The translations under genes and the position numbers were made by a program. Positions 6,986 through 16,240 of a stretch of 64,000 nucleotides of DNA are shown one piece after another; position 1 is the stretch's first letter; every line of letters starts with the position of its first letter. The notes under the pieces were generated by a model, which was not told the DNA's origin, did not search any database, and worked only from the letters and a program-made list of their open reading frames with translations. Location: positions 4,712,001 through 4,776,000 of the forward strand of contig NZ_CP150300.1 in assembly GCF_037991315.1 (NCBI RefSeq), given 5' to 3'. Source of the stretch: Paenibacillus sp. FSL H8-0079. GTDB lineage: Bacteria; Bacillota; Bacilli; Paenibacillales; Paenibacillaceae.

Positions 6986-7675
6986 CTATAAATTTTGAAG
7001 TTTAGTTAAAACTTCCTTGATTCGCATAGAAAGATCCAACTTTTCATTTTCTGACAATTGTTCCCCCACATCATTCATATCAAATTGCTCTAATTCATTT
7101 TTTATTTTCAAAAACTCCCCTTTAGCATTAATTCTATATCTGATAAGTAGTTCTGCAAGTGTTGTTCTAACAACTATTTTTTCACTTAATGTACTCCTAC
7201 ATTCACGCTCGAATCGTTCCATTATTTCCTCAACAAGCTCAATTGCATCTTTCTTCTCATTGAATAAAATCCCAAAGTAATTTTTAACTTCCTTTTCTAT
7301 TTCAAAGTAGTAATATCTTGTATTCGGACTATAATCTACAGGTATACTTTCAATTCCATCAAGCACCATATCTCTTCGTTCTAATATGTCCTGATAATCA
7401 TCTGGAGCTATTTCATGTTGTAAATTATTTAAATCTAGAGAATTTAATGCATCAATTATCTTTTGTTTCGATTTAACAAAAATTTTCGAATGTGTTAAAT
7501 GAATTCTCCCTTCCGCAATAGACAATACTGCTTTTTCCATTTCACCTCTTTTATCCATACCGAAGTATGCCTCACATGTGCAAGCAAGAGCTTCAGGACC
7601 ACTCATTCCCTCACTATTAAAATAAAAATAGTTTTCATAAAAAGCTCCAAATAAAGCCTCATAGTTTCGTTTCAC
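6986..7675 (-). CDS. Probable immunity protein, possibly Imm3-like
   Basis: A 229-residue, largely helical, acidic protein. The N-terminal YEALFGAFYENYFYFNSEGM followed by GPEAL is reminiscent of Imm3-type immunity proteins, but I am unsure of the family. The start chosen is GTG 7675 (VKRNYEALF), which has a GGGAGG site 7 bases upstream; the earlier TTG overlaps that site. It begins 24 bp after the end of the inactivated deaminase cassette (7699-8668), so it was presumably that toxin's immunity protein and has outlived it. A 3' remnant of a paralogue is at 4440-4690. It ends at a good terminator. Confidence 0.6.
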   Translation of the reverse strand: MKRNYEALFGAFYENYFYFNSEGMSGPEALACTCEAYFGMDKRGEMEKAVLSIAEGRIHLTHSKIFVKSKQKIIDALNSLDLNNLQHEIAPDDYQDILERRDMVLDGIESIPVDYSPNTRYYYFEIEKEVKNYFGILFNEKKDAIELVEEIMERFERECRSTLSEKIVVRTTLAELLIRYRINAKGEFLKIKNELEQFDMNDVGEQLSENEKLDLSMRIKEVLTKLQNL

Positions 7676-7698
7676 TTTATGTCCTCCCAATAAATTTC

Positions 7699-8668
7699 TT
7701 ATGGCTCAACTATCTTATCACCATTATGGATTACCTCAATATCAATATTGGGATAATCTTTGTGAAAATTTTCTATAATTCTACTAAAACTTCCATATGT
7801 ATCTAATTAAGTAAATAATTTAATTTTTCCACGAGCTTTTGATGGATCTGGCAATTTATCAAGTCTAGAGGCCAAATCATTGAGAATTTTATACTCAGTA
7901 TCATTGTCTCTTAATCTTACATTACCACTCCTATCTGGTGCTTCATTAGCCTCGTACTTTGGTTTTGTTGGTTTTAATGAATAACCAGCATAGGTCTTTT
8001 CCTTATTATCCCCGTTCAAACTACTATGAGAATAAAATTCATTCTTGTCAATTCCTTCAATTTATACCTTCGCATACGCAAAATTTAGATCACCTTTAAT
8101 CCTATTAGAAAGCTTACTTCTTAACACTTTAACTTTATCAATAATAGAACCTTCTGTTTCTAAATCAATTACTCTTGTTAGGAATACTTTTCCATGACTT
8201 ACATTTGGAACTTTATCCGTCCCCTCAGCCTCTGATTCACCTTTTTGCCTTTTTTCCTCTTTTTTCTTTTTATCATCTTTACCTTTTCCTTTTTTCTTCG
8301 ATGAATCTTGTTTCCACTGATTATGACTGTTGGGAATCTGATTATCTTTCTTGTTAGTGCTAGATGAATTTGTTCCTTCACCCTTGCTCGACTTTTTCCC
8401 TGTACCTGTATGTGATCCTGTAGTATCCGGTTCTCCGGATGTATGGGTCTTCTTACTGGTATTCGGAGTTGGATCCTCTATCTTTCCACTCTTGATGGTC
8501 CTGTTTCTTCACCATCGCCAGGCTTCTTCCCTATACCTGGACTCGATGCAGTAGCATCCGTTTCACCTGACGATGAAGACTTCTTACTGCTGCTCGGGGT
8601 CTGATTCGGTTTCTTGCCATTGCTGGAGGAACTTGTTCCTGCCCCGTCGCTTGACTTATTCCCAGCGC
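7699..8668 (-). pseudogene. Inactivated VgrG-linker/deaminase toxin cassette (BURPS668_1122-type)
   Basis: From 8668 down to about 8290 this is the shared VgrG repeat linker ending NQIPNSHNQWKQDSSKKK. A deaminase domain follows: IEGIDKNEFYSHSSLNGDN, DRSGNVRLRDNDTEYKILND, ARGKIKLFT, IIENFHKDYPNIDIEVIHNG. This ordering matches BURPS668_1122-family deaminases. The copy is dead several ways: a one-base deletion in the linker near 8490, a stop just before IEGID (about 8065), a TAA where the family has Glu in LFTE (about 7806), and both cysteines of the expected CxxC replaced (DTYGSFS instead of DTCxxC). The candidate immunity gene 6986-7675 follows directly. Confidence 0.75.
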
Positions 8669-8875
8669 TCCATTGTTACTTAGTTTTTAGGTTAATAAGA
8701 ATCTTATCGTCTCTATTACTTAGAACAATTATTCAATAAAAAAAGACTCATCCTCCTCTTTGATCAGGTTGGAATAAGCCTTTGAAATCAAAATCCTTCG
8801 AATTCATACTTAGTTTGATTTATTCTAATTTGACTTTTAGATAACTAGGCTCTTCTAACCAATTAGAATTTATCG

Positions 8876-9589
8876 TTATAACATTTTAATTATTTTATCT
8901 TTAACATTTTCGTCAAATAGAGCCCCCTCCACAATAGCCCCTTTCCAAACTACATTTTCCAGATTCGCACCTATAAAGTTAGCGGCTGTAAAATTCCCAT
9001 TACAAAGTGTCGCTCCAGAGAAGTCCCCCTCTATAAAATTAGCATTACAAGCATTGACTTCAGACAAGTTCGCATTCAAGAATGTCCCATTTTCAAAGTT
9101 TCCATTTGATAGATTAGACTTACTTAAATCCGTACCAGAAAAACTCACCTGACTAGCGTTGATATCAGATAAATTTGCATTACGAAAATCCGAATTAATG
9201 AAAGTTGATCCAATTAATTCTCCTTGAGATAAATTCACTTCGCCAAAACATGCTTCTGAAGACATGCTTATGTTTATTTTTGCATATTTCATATTTGCCT
9301 TATAGAAGTTCGCTCTACTAAAGGAACAGTCTGCAATATCCGTTCCCTCTAAACTGGAGTTATTAAAGTCAGCTTGTTCAAAATCACAATCCAAGAAAGA
9401 GGCTTCATTTAATGAAGATGCTTTTAACAAAACCCTTTTTGCAATCATTCCATCCGCCATAACATGTGATAAATCCAAGAAAGTTAGATCCATATCGCTA
9501 ATATCTAATCCATCAATGACCTCATCATTGGATTTTGATCTATTGAAAACTTCTATAATCCTTGTTCTTTCATCTCTATTTTGAACCAT
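8876..9589 (-). CDS. Pentapeptide-repeat protein
   Basis: A 237-residue protein made almost entirely of pentapeptide repeats (A/S/C-D/N-L/F-X-X) from about residue 25 to 225, e.g. ANFYKANMKYAKINIS, SDFRNANLSDINASQ and GNFTAANFIGANLENVVW. Such chains fold into a right-handed quadrilateral beta-helix; some (Qnr, MfpA) mimic DNA and protect gyrase. It starts with ATG after a GAGAGGTGGAAG site, 26 bp after the gene at 9616-10395, so it belongs to the same cassette as the truncated VgrG toxin at 10440-13349. A second immunity factor shielding DNA or a DNA enzyme is a reasonable guess. Shorter than the operon pentapeptide proteins at 20925-22049 and 31951-33057, and without their helical N-terminus. 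Confidence 0.8.
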   Translation of the reverse strand: MVQNRDERTRIIEVFNRSKSNDEVIDGLDISDMDLTFLDLSHVMADGMIAKRVLLKASSLNEASFLDCDFEQADFNNSSLEGTDIADCSFSRANFYKANMKYAKINISMSSEACFGEVNLSQGELIGSTFINSDFRNANLSDINASQVSFSGTDLSKSNLSNGNFENGTFLNANLSEVNACNANFIEGDFSGATLCNGNFTAANFIGANLENVVWKGAIVEGALFDENVKDKIIKML

Positions 9590-9615
9590 TCACTTCCACC
9601 TCTCAAATATCATAT

Positions 9616-10395
9616 TCATCTTCTTAGATATTCCTTCCAAACCATATTCGGATGGAACGACACCCCCATCCGATCTTCATCAAAACTTGGGATAGCGAAA
9701 ACTTGGGATGGTTCCAAATATTTCATTACACGTAACCAGTTATCAATTAACCTATCTTCTTCAGTTCCAAATGACCCATTGAATATATCAATACTGATGC
9801 CACCCCAGTTAAGTTTAGAAACTACACCTGGACTATTAAGTAAAACTTCCTGATCAATCATATCTAATATATAAGAGCCAAAATATGTTCGCGATCCCAC
9901 CCCTAAAGGTCCATTTTGAAGAAATTGGACAGGTACAGGATAAGAGCATGCATCCATCCAGACATGCTGTTTCTGATGTTCATTACTCCAAGGGTAATAA
10001 GATTCTCCAAAAATATGTGTAACTCCATAGCTAGGTTTTACAATTTCTGCAATTTTATCAGATAATTCAAAAAACGTTGGCCACAATATTCTTGGCATTG
10101 ATTTATGAAAATCGAACTTCAAAAAAGAACGTGAACTCATATTCAATTCAAAACTACCAGAAAATTTCACAGCTTTATTGCGATATAGATGAACTTCAGA
10201 AATGCCACAAACTGAGAATACTTTTTCAAAAATTTCATTGCGGTTATATCCGATTTTAACCATCTCATTATTTCCCCAATGGGTAGGAGTAAATTTCTCG
10301 GTTGCCTCAAACGCATCCAGTATATGGCCTAGTACTTCTCTCTGATTTAGATCAACAGTCGGGTACATTATAATCGAAAATAACTCAGGCTTCAT
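9616..10395 (-). CDS. Candidate immunity protein, family not recognised
   Basis: A 259-residue protein without signal peptide or membrane segment; mixed alpha/beta character with many aromatic residues (GVTHIFGESYYPWSNEH, SRTYFGSYILDMIDQEVL). It starts at ATG 10395 with a perfect AAGGAGA site and lies 44 bp after the stop of the VgrG-toxin fragment 10440-13349. Position immediately after a nuclease C-terminus argues for immunity. I do not recognise the family. The pentapeptide-repeat gene follows. Confidence 0.55.
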   Translation of the reverse strand: MKPELFSIIMYPTVDLNQREVLGHILDAFEATEKFTPTHWGNNEMVKIGYNRNEIFEKVFSVCGISEVHLYRNKAVKFSGSFELNMSSRSFLKFDFHKSMPRILWPTFFELSDKIAEIVKPSYGVTHIFGESYYPWSNEHQKQHVWMDACSYPVPVQFLQNGPLGVGSRTYFGSYILDMIDQEVLLNSPGVVSKLNWGGISIDIFNGSFGTEEDRLIDNWLRVMKYLEPSQVFAIPSFDEDRMGVSFHPNMVWKEYLRR

Positions 10396-10439
10396 AGATA
10401 TTCTCCTTACTAATAAAACATTTTAATTGTATATTGTTT

Positions 10440-13349
10440 TTATATTTTTTGCCATCTACCTCCACCAGGAAAGCGTGGATTAGGCTGCCACTTTCTTGTT
10501 ATATTCCCTGTCTTTGGATCAACATAATAGATTTCGCTCTTTTCTCCTAAAGGCCCACTAGGTCTAGGCTTAGGAGGGCTAGAATCTAATGCAGGCTTGT
10601 CACTTGATATTGTTACAATATGGCGACCATTTTTAGTTTGCAGCATTTCTCTTTCAGCCCGAATTTGACTATCATTATGAACGATTTGATCGTCTCCGCC
10701 TGTTTTATGCTTATGGTCATGTACTAAATCAATCTCCCCTTTCTCGTTACGACCTATACTATCTGGACGCGTAACATGACCTTCACTGGATTTATAAGTA
10801 ACAATTTCGTCAGCGTTATTGTCCTCTAACTCTCGACCAAGGTATTCTTTTAATGCCTTTCTACCCTTTAATTCTTCTTCTCTCCCCCGCTCCCTATTTT
10901 TCCTAAGGCGCTCGTTAATTATATCCCATTTATTACGATCTAAAGGCTTCTCACCTATACTTTTCTTTTCAGCGCAGTAGCGTTCATATCTGGCATCATC
11001 TGCTGCCTTCTGATCTCCACGTGATTTTGCTTCGTCTATTTTCTGTCTAAAGTACTGATCTTGTTCTAGAGTCAAGCCTTGTTTATTTATCTTTGTATTA
11101 CTATTCTCAGATTTTCTTGAGACCCCTTCCTTTCCATCCTGTGTATCCATTTCTTTTGGCTTCGTTTCAGCTTCTTCACCCTTTTTACCTTTTCCTTTTT
11201 TCTTCGATGAATCTTGTTTCCACTGATTATGACTGTTGGGAATCTGATTATCTTTCTTGTTAGCGCTAGATGAGCTTGTTCCTTCACCCTCGCTCGACTT
11301 TTTCCCTGTACCTGTATTTGATCCTGCAGTATCCGGTTCTCCGGATGTTTGGGTCTTCTTACTGGTATTCGGAGTTGGATCCTCTATCTTTCCACTACTT
11401 GATGATCCTGTTTCTTCACCATTGTCAGGCTTCTTCCCTGTACCTGTACCTGAACCTGAACCTGTACTATCCGTTTCACCCGATGATTTGGGCTTCTTAT
11501 TAGTACTCGGTGTCTGACCCGTTTTCTTGCCACTGCTTGGTGAATTTGTGCCTTCACCGTCGCCAGACTTCTTCCCTGTTCCTGGACTCGATGCAGTAGC
11601 ATCCGTTTCACCTGACGATTGCGACTTCTTACTGTTGCTCGGGGTCTGATTCGGTTTCTTGCCATTGCTGGAGGAACTTGTTCCTGCCCCGTCACTTGAC
11701 TTATTCCCAGCGTTCGAGCTTGTTTTCCCTCCGGAACCCACTTCCCCGGCATTCCCCGACTCTTTGGGCTTGTTTTTTCCCAAGTTGCCCCAAGGCTGAA
11801 ACCGGATGACCTGGCTCTCTTTATAATAATCGCTGAAGGCTTTAACAATCACATCTTTTGACTTTTTCACAAATGTCTTTGTTTTGCTTGTAGCCGGTTT
11901 GTCTGTCGTCGTTGTTCCTTTAGAAGCAGCACTCGGAGAACCCGTTGTACCTGGGTGGTCTGAGGGTTCGGGTACACCTGAAGAACCCTTTTTCGTGCTT
12001 ACTCTGCCCGTAAATCCATTGAACTCCCCGTCCAATCCTTTCATAGTCATCTCGTGTTGCTCGAATTCACCCATCAGGGTAGATAATTCTTCTTCGCTCA
12101 TGGGAGCCATAATTCGCCGGGCAAGATACTTCTTCTGTTCGACCGTCAGATTCTGTTTCTGCCAGTAATTATAGTCACCCATTTCCTCGGCGGTGATGTC
12201 TATTCTTCCGATATCTCGAGCAATGCCGTTATGATAAGGGCCAAAAAAGAGTTCATATTTAATGTCATTCTGCTTCACATCCCCATAATACACGAGTGCT
12301 TCCTTCAACTCTTGGTCAACCTGTTGATGCGCCCAATGCTCCCTCGTATTGCCTGGAATCTGATAATACATCTGGCTAACTTCCTTTTCCTGCTGATGCA
12401 GTTTCTTCACAAAATCCATAAAGGAAGTAGCCGTGCTTAACTCTCGTGCTGCTGAGACAACTTTACCAAATAATTGGTGCTTATAAGCCTCTTCTTGCTG
12501 CATCTTGCCCACGAAATCACCATTCAGATGATTCAGAAGTTGTAGGGCCGAAGGCTTAAAGGATCCTACACTTGGGATGTTCCCGATCAAGCCGATTGCT
12601 GCAGCGCCAACGACAACGGCCTGTGCCGCAATGGCTGGTGCACCTCCAAGCATACCCAAAACGGGGATCATGCCCGCCATGGCGACCGCTGCACCAAACA
12701 GGGAGACCTCCTTCATGTTAACCACGGAAGGCTGCATAGCAGCTGCTTCGGCTGCATTTGCTGCTTGAGCTGCCTCATATTGTTCAAGCGGAATAAGGGG
12801 CGGCTCCGGCTCCGGCGGCAAATCAGCTACCACGACCGGTGCCTTATGGCTGCCTTCCTGTTGGAGCAGTCCAGCACGAACATCAGCTTGTCCATCCAAT
12901 ATAAAGCTGCTTCCTCCGCCAAGAAGCCAAATTGCTTCAGGGGCGGTTGCTTTAATCTGACCTGCTTTAAGTGATAGACTGCCACCCTGAATCGAGATGT
13001 TACCTGCACTCTGCATCATTACACCTTGGTCATTCAGTGTGATGACTAATCCAGCTCCAGCCTGTACGGTCACCTCATCCGATGACATACCAATAGATGG
13101 TCCGTCAGGATGGCCCCACAGTTTGTGTTGCGTTCCACTGGAAACCGAACGCTTGCTTTCGGGGACTGCATGACGAATATAAGCCTTGGACTCGCGACTT
13201 CCGGGAATGTACAGTTTCACCGTGTCACCAAGCTCTGGCATCAAGAGCAGATAGATCGTGGTTTTCGCATATGATGATCTTCTAGCATCATACGATGTGC
13301 AGTCATGAGCAACCCGGACTCCATACTGTTTATCCAAATCTTTAGTCAT
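10440..13349 (-). pseudogene. VgrG effector with N-terminal spike deleted; PD-(D/E)XK-like toxin C-terminus
   Basis: From about residue 33 (LMPELGDTVKLYIPG) onward this closely matches the VgrG at 16241-19954: beta-helix, Ala/Gly-rich hydrophobic segment (GAAVAMAGMIPVLGMLGG), helical domain and repeat linker. The gp27-like and OB-fold parts are missing. The first 30 codons cover remnants of the VgrG stretch SGLLMTTYRMMLEDHMRVPR but in another frame, so roughly 180 bp after them were deleted and the ATG is fortuitous. The C-terminal ~200 residues differ: charged helices, then VTRPDSIGRNEKGEIDL-VHDHKHKTGG, which could be the PD...(D/E)xK centre of a nuclease. The open frame is intact but unlikely to assemble as a spike. 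It may serve as a recombination donor. Confidence 0.7.
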
Positions 13350-13455
13350 TTTTCTTATTATGTTTCACTGAATTTAATTCTTAAGACTTTATGGATCATA
13401 TAGTTGATCAGAGTTTTGACTTTTAAAACGCAAGATTAACCCTTTCTAAAAAACC

Positions 13456-13490
13456 TCAAAACAAATAAGCCCCAGTCAAATAACTGGAGC
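13456..13490 (-). terminator. Rho-independent terminator
   Basis: On the minus strand GCTCCAGT (13483-13490) pairs with ACTGGGGC (13469-13476), one G-T pair, followed by TTATTTGTTTT. It lies 20 bp after the stop of the gene at 13511-13966. Confidence 0.7.
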
Positions 13491-13510
13491 CTGTCTGACT
13501 TATCTCTGAA

Positions 13511-13966
13511 CTAAATATACAACTGGATATGACGCTCTTTTTCAGGAATATCTTCATCTTCTAGTAAATCCACTTCGGTTAGCGCACCCTCATGCTTAAG
13601 TTCGGCGATGAACAATGCATAGAAGTCTCCTGCTGTCGGATAGGAGAATAAACCATATCCTTTTCGAGAAATCAGCTTGTTTACCTCCCTAATTTTCTCA
13701 GGGAGATATTTGTAGTCAAACTCTCCCAACTCTTCTAGCTGATCTGCAGTTCCCAATTCGATATCATAGGCATACTCATAGTCTAAGATGTAATTGACGA
13801 TTTCCTGATCCACTTCTCCTTTGTAGTCCAGAAATAAAAACCGTTTGGTCGCTAAGCCATGATTCAGCATACTATAATACGCCAGTGATTCATCCGGATC
13901 ATTCAAAATTATGTCGATATCCTCTGTATCATCGAAAATTAACGGCACCAAATCTTCATCTGCCAT
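13511..13966 (-). CDS. DUF6630-like small acidic protein, possible immunity factor
   Basis: A 151-residue, very acidic cytoplasmic protein. The pattern MLNHGLATKRFLFLDYKGEV, KYLPEKIREVNKLISRKGYG and AGDFYALFIAE resembles DUF6630 proteins. It starts with ATG after AGGAGAGGAGGAAG and follows the 321-residue gene at 13984-14949 by 17 bp, ending at a terminator. It is the last gene of the PD-(D/E)XK cassette 13511-15563, so a second or accessory immunity role is likely but unproven. Confidence 0.6.
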   Translation of the reverse strand: MADEDLVPLIFDDTEDIDIILNDPDESLAYYSMLNHGLATKRFLFLDYKGEVDQEIVNYILDYEYAYDIELGTADQLEELGEFDYKYLPEKIREVNKLISRKGYGLFSYPTAGDFYALFIAELKHEGALTEVDLLEDEDIPEKERHIQLYI

Positions 13967-13983
13967 GCAGTCTTCCTCCTCTC

Positions 13984-14949
13984 CTATTCAAACAGAACTC
14001 CATGGTGGTTTGGGATATACTCTGGATAGTTTTTGCGATAGAAGTCATCAATCATTCGTAAAACGGGATCCCATTCTGGATACGGTTCAGGATCTTGAAT
14101 GTTCATTTTAGCCTCCGGTAAGTTCATCAGGAAATCATCAAAATGACTTGGATTGGGCAGACCTTGTTTTTTTCTCACATGAAGCAAATACAAAATTTCA
14201 TAAGGATAAAAAGCGTAATCATAATTTCCAAACTCAAGCGATTTTCCTAACTCTGAAGCAAGCGTGGAATGATGTTCGGACATTCTTCCAATTAAATGCG
14301 TAATTTCATCCACATCAGGTGTATTCCATTGTTCCAATACTTCTCTGTAGATTCCAAGTTCTTCGGGAATCAAGCCACATGGCTGTTCCCGATTTGTTAA
14401 TGCGGATTTCACAGCCAAGTGAACATATTCATTAGTTCCCTCAATTTCTTGCTTGGTATGTTGGAGATATAACTCTAGTAAAAACCAGATATGTTGATTC
14501 CAATCATTCGCTTCCATTAAATTATCTCCAAGATATTTGACTATAAAATCAAAAAATATCTTTTCCTCTTTTACCCATCCGTATAAATTGAAGTGTATTA
14601 ATGCGATGATGCTATACTCGAAAGAATAATCAATCAATTTCAGGCTCGGATAACGCTCTCTATAAATATGCCTACCCATGCACTGATAAAATTTTATTTG
14701 TTGGTTTTTTTTTAGCGCACTTACATTTCGACCGTTTTTAATCAATACGTCATTTTTCCACACATCTAACCAAAAGGAAGATATATTATCCATATCAATT
14801 AATAGAATGTGATCTCTCTCTGTATCATTAATATCGATGATTTCAACAATCTCATTTTTACCTTCTTCGTATTCATTTACGGCATTACTACCAAAAAAGT
14901 TTTTGACATACCTTTTGTAGGCCAAATGCATTTTTTTTGAATTAACCAT
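13984..14949 (-). CDS. Candidate immunity protein to the adjacent PD-(D/E)XK toxin
   Basis: A 321-residue, mostly helical protein with no signal or membrane segment. Features include IIDINDTERDHILLIDMDN, DYSFEYSIIALIHFNLYGWV and EWDPVLRMIDDFYRKNYPEY. It starts at ATG 14949 with AAGGAGAA upstream, 17 bp after the toxin module at 14967-15563. All-helical partners of PoNe-type PD-(D/E)XK nucleases (PoNi, DUF1910/DUF1911) have this place and size, but I cannot confirm membership by eye. Its GC content appears lower than that of the structural operon. Confidence 0.55.
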   Translation of the reverse strand: MVNSKKMHLAYKRYVKNFFGSNAVNEYEEGKNEIVEIIDINDTERDHILLIDMDNISSFWLDVWKNDVLIKNGRNVSALKKNQQIKFYQCMGRHIYRERYPSLKLIDYSFEYSIIALIHFNLYGWVKEEKIFFDFIVKYLGDNLMEANDWNQHIWFLLELYLQHTKQEIEGTNEYVHLAVKSALTNREQPCGLIPEELGIYREVLEQWNTPDVDEITHLIGRMSEHHSTLASELGKSLEFGNYDYAFYPYEILYLLHVRKKQGLPNPSHFDDFLMNLPEAKMNIQDPEPYPEWDPVLRMIDDFYRKNYPEYIPNHHGVLFE

Positions 14950-14966
14950 TGTGTTCTCCTTAAGTT

Positions 14967-15563
14967 TTATTTTATCTCCTTACTCCAATCTTTTACTTTT
15001 ACAACATCTACTCCAAAACCAACCGAAGTTTTCGAAATATCAACCTCTACTCTGATATACTCAAACTCCAACCCTGGGTTATCTTTTAAAAGTTTCTTGT
15101 ACTTTGCTTTAAAATCCGCAAAACTTTTATTTTTACAGCTTGACATCACTTCAAAATATTTAGCACCACCCAGTTTTTGCTCTGTTGAATAATTGAAATT
15201 TCCCCACTCGGAAGTCTTAGCCTCAATCATGGTTAATTTAGGAGGCGGACCTTTGGACAAAAAGGCTCCATCTATGCCGTTCCTACCAACTTGAAATTGA
15301 TCGGAAATATCCTTACCCAGATTGTTGTTTATTGCGATTTTTTTCGCAACTTCCTCGCCAAAATCACCCTTATCATGATCATAATATTTTGTATTATCGA
15401 TTTTTCGCTCATACCCTTCTACACTGGATAAATCAAATTTACTACTTATATCATCTGGAGTATCCAGTTGATTGATTGAATACCTTACTCCGTTGTCTTG
15501 ACTGATCATCAGCTTATTTAAAAGTTGTGAGAAAACGAAGGTAATAAAAAAGAGGTCAATCAT
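14967..15563 (-). CDS. Orphan PD-(D/E)XK nuclease toxin module (PoNe-like)
   Basis: A 198-residue frame whose last ~140 residues form a restriction-endonuclease-like toxin: GDFGEEVAKKIAINNNLG (helix), VGRNGIDGAF (the catalytic Asp) and LTMIEAKTSEWGNF (the E-x-K motif), followed by KLGGAKYFEVM. The order G-E-x-x-A, G-I-D, E-A-K is that of PoNe/Tox-REase domains. Residues 1-45 (MIDLFFITFVFSQLLNKLM...) look like fortuitous translation of the region next to the repeat at 15563-15740; no good ribosome binding site precedes the ATG. It has no delivery domain and appears to be a displaced cassette. Candidate immunity genes follow at 13984 and 13511. Confidence 0.65.
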   Translation of the reverse strand: MIDLFFITFVFSQLLNKLMISQDNGVRYSINQLDTPDDISSKFDLSSVEGYERKIDNTKYYDHDKGDFGEEVAKKIAINNNLGKDISDQFQVGRNGIDGAFLSKGPPPKLTMIEAKTSEWGNFNYSTEQKLGGAKYFEVMSSCKNKSFADFKAKYKKLLKDNPGLEFEYIRVEVDISKTSVGFGVDVVKVKDWSKEIK

Positions 15564-15740
15564 GGTGGTATCTGACCATAATTAACCTGTTTGATGTATA
15601 GGAATAGCGTTATTTAAATTATAAAATTAAAGCAATTGATTTGCGTACAACCGAAATGATGAAATCTTTATACGGGTATTACATGGGTTAGTTGTGTTAT
15701 TGGTCGAATGATGGATGTAATCGGCACTGGGTAGTCCTAC
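15563..15740. repeat. Dispersed repeat, copy 2
   Basis: About 178 bp, similar along its whole length to 26716-26890 and, with a short deletion, to 783-935. It lies between the stop of the YezG-like immunity gene and the orphan PD-(D/E)XK toxin module. It is AT-rich and contains no convincing frame. Confidence 0.8.
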
Positions 15741-15756
15741 CAAAGAAAAATGGCAT

Positions 15757-16236
15757 TTAATTCGCTTCTTCAAACTGCTTCATTTTTTCGATCTTTATTC
15801 TGTCATTCTCTTCTTGTGGAATATTATTCAGATATTTACTTTCCCAATATTCTAACCTGTCTGAAGGGCCAAAATTGGATTCTCCCCATTTTGTATAGTC
15901 GTATATTATATTTAATTTTCCTTCAGATGTAAGTTTCATGGTTATTGAAAACCAAGGCTCTTGTCCATCTTCTATAAATATATTTTTTAGATCATTGGTA
16001 ACTTTCAACAACTTTCTCATAGTTTTTTTATATATTTCTGAATTAATATTGTAATTCTTCAAAATATCTCGGCAATAAACATAATCATGTTTATTTATTG
16101 GTTTGAAGAAAAAGAAAACACCCCCTTCTCCATTTTCTACCTCGCCATTAAAATAAAAATTTTCCCAATCTTCAGGTATCAATTCATTTATTGTTTCTGC
16201 TATCTCTCTATATAAATCATTCATCTGCTGTTCCAT
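15757..16236 (-). CDS. yezG: YezG-family (DUF600) immunity protein
   Basis: A 159-residue cytoplasmic protein of the YezG/DUF600 family: LYREIAETINELIPEDWENF, YFNGEVENGEGGVFFFF, MRKLLKVTNDLKNIFIEDGQ, WFSITMKLTSEGKLNIIYDY and FGPSDRLEYWESKYL. In B. subtilis YezG is the antitoxin of YeeF, whose C-terminus is an Endonuclea_NS_2 nuclease. Here its ATG lies 5 bases after the stop of a VgrG with the same nuclease type, and its ribosome binding site (GGGAGG) lies inside the toxin's last codons, coupling the two. Strong family and pairing evidence. Confidence 0.88.
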   Translation of the reverse strand: MEQQMNDLYREIAETINELIPEDWENFYFNGEVENGEGGVFFFFKPINKHDYVYCRDILKNYNINSEIYKKTMRKLLKVTNDLKNIFIEDGQEPWFSITMKLTSEGKLNIIYDYTKWGESNFGPSDRLEYWESKYLNNIPQEENDRIKIEKMKQFEEAN

Positions 16237-16240
16237 TCTA

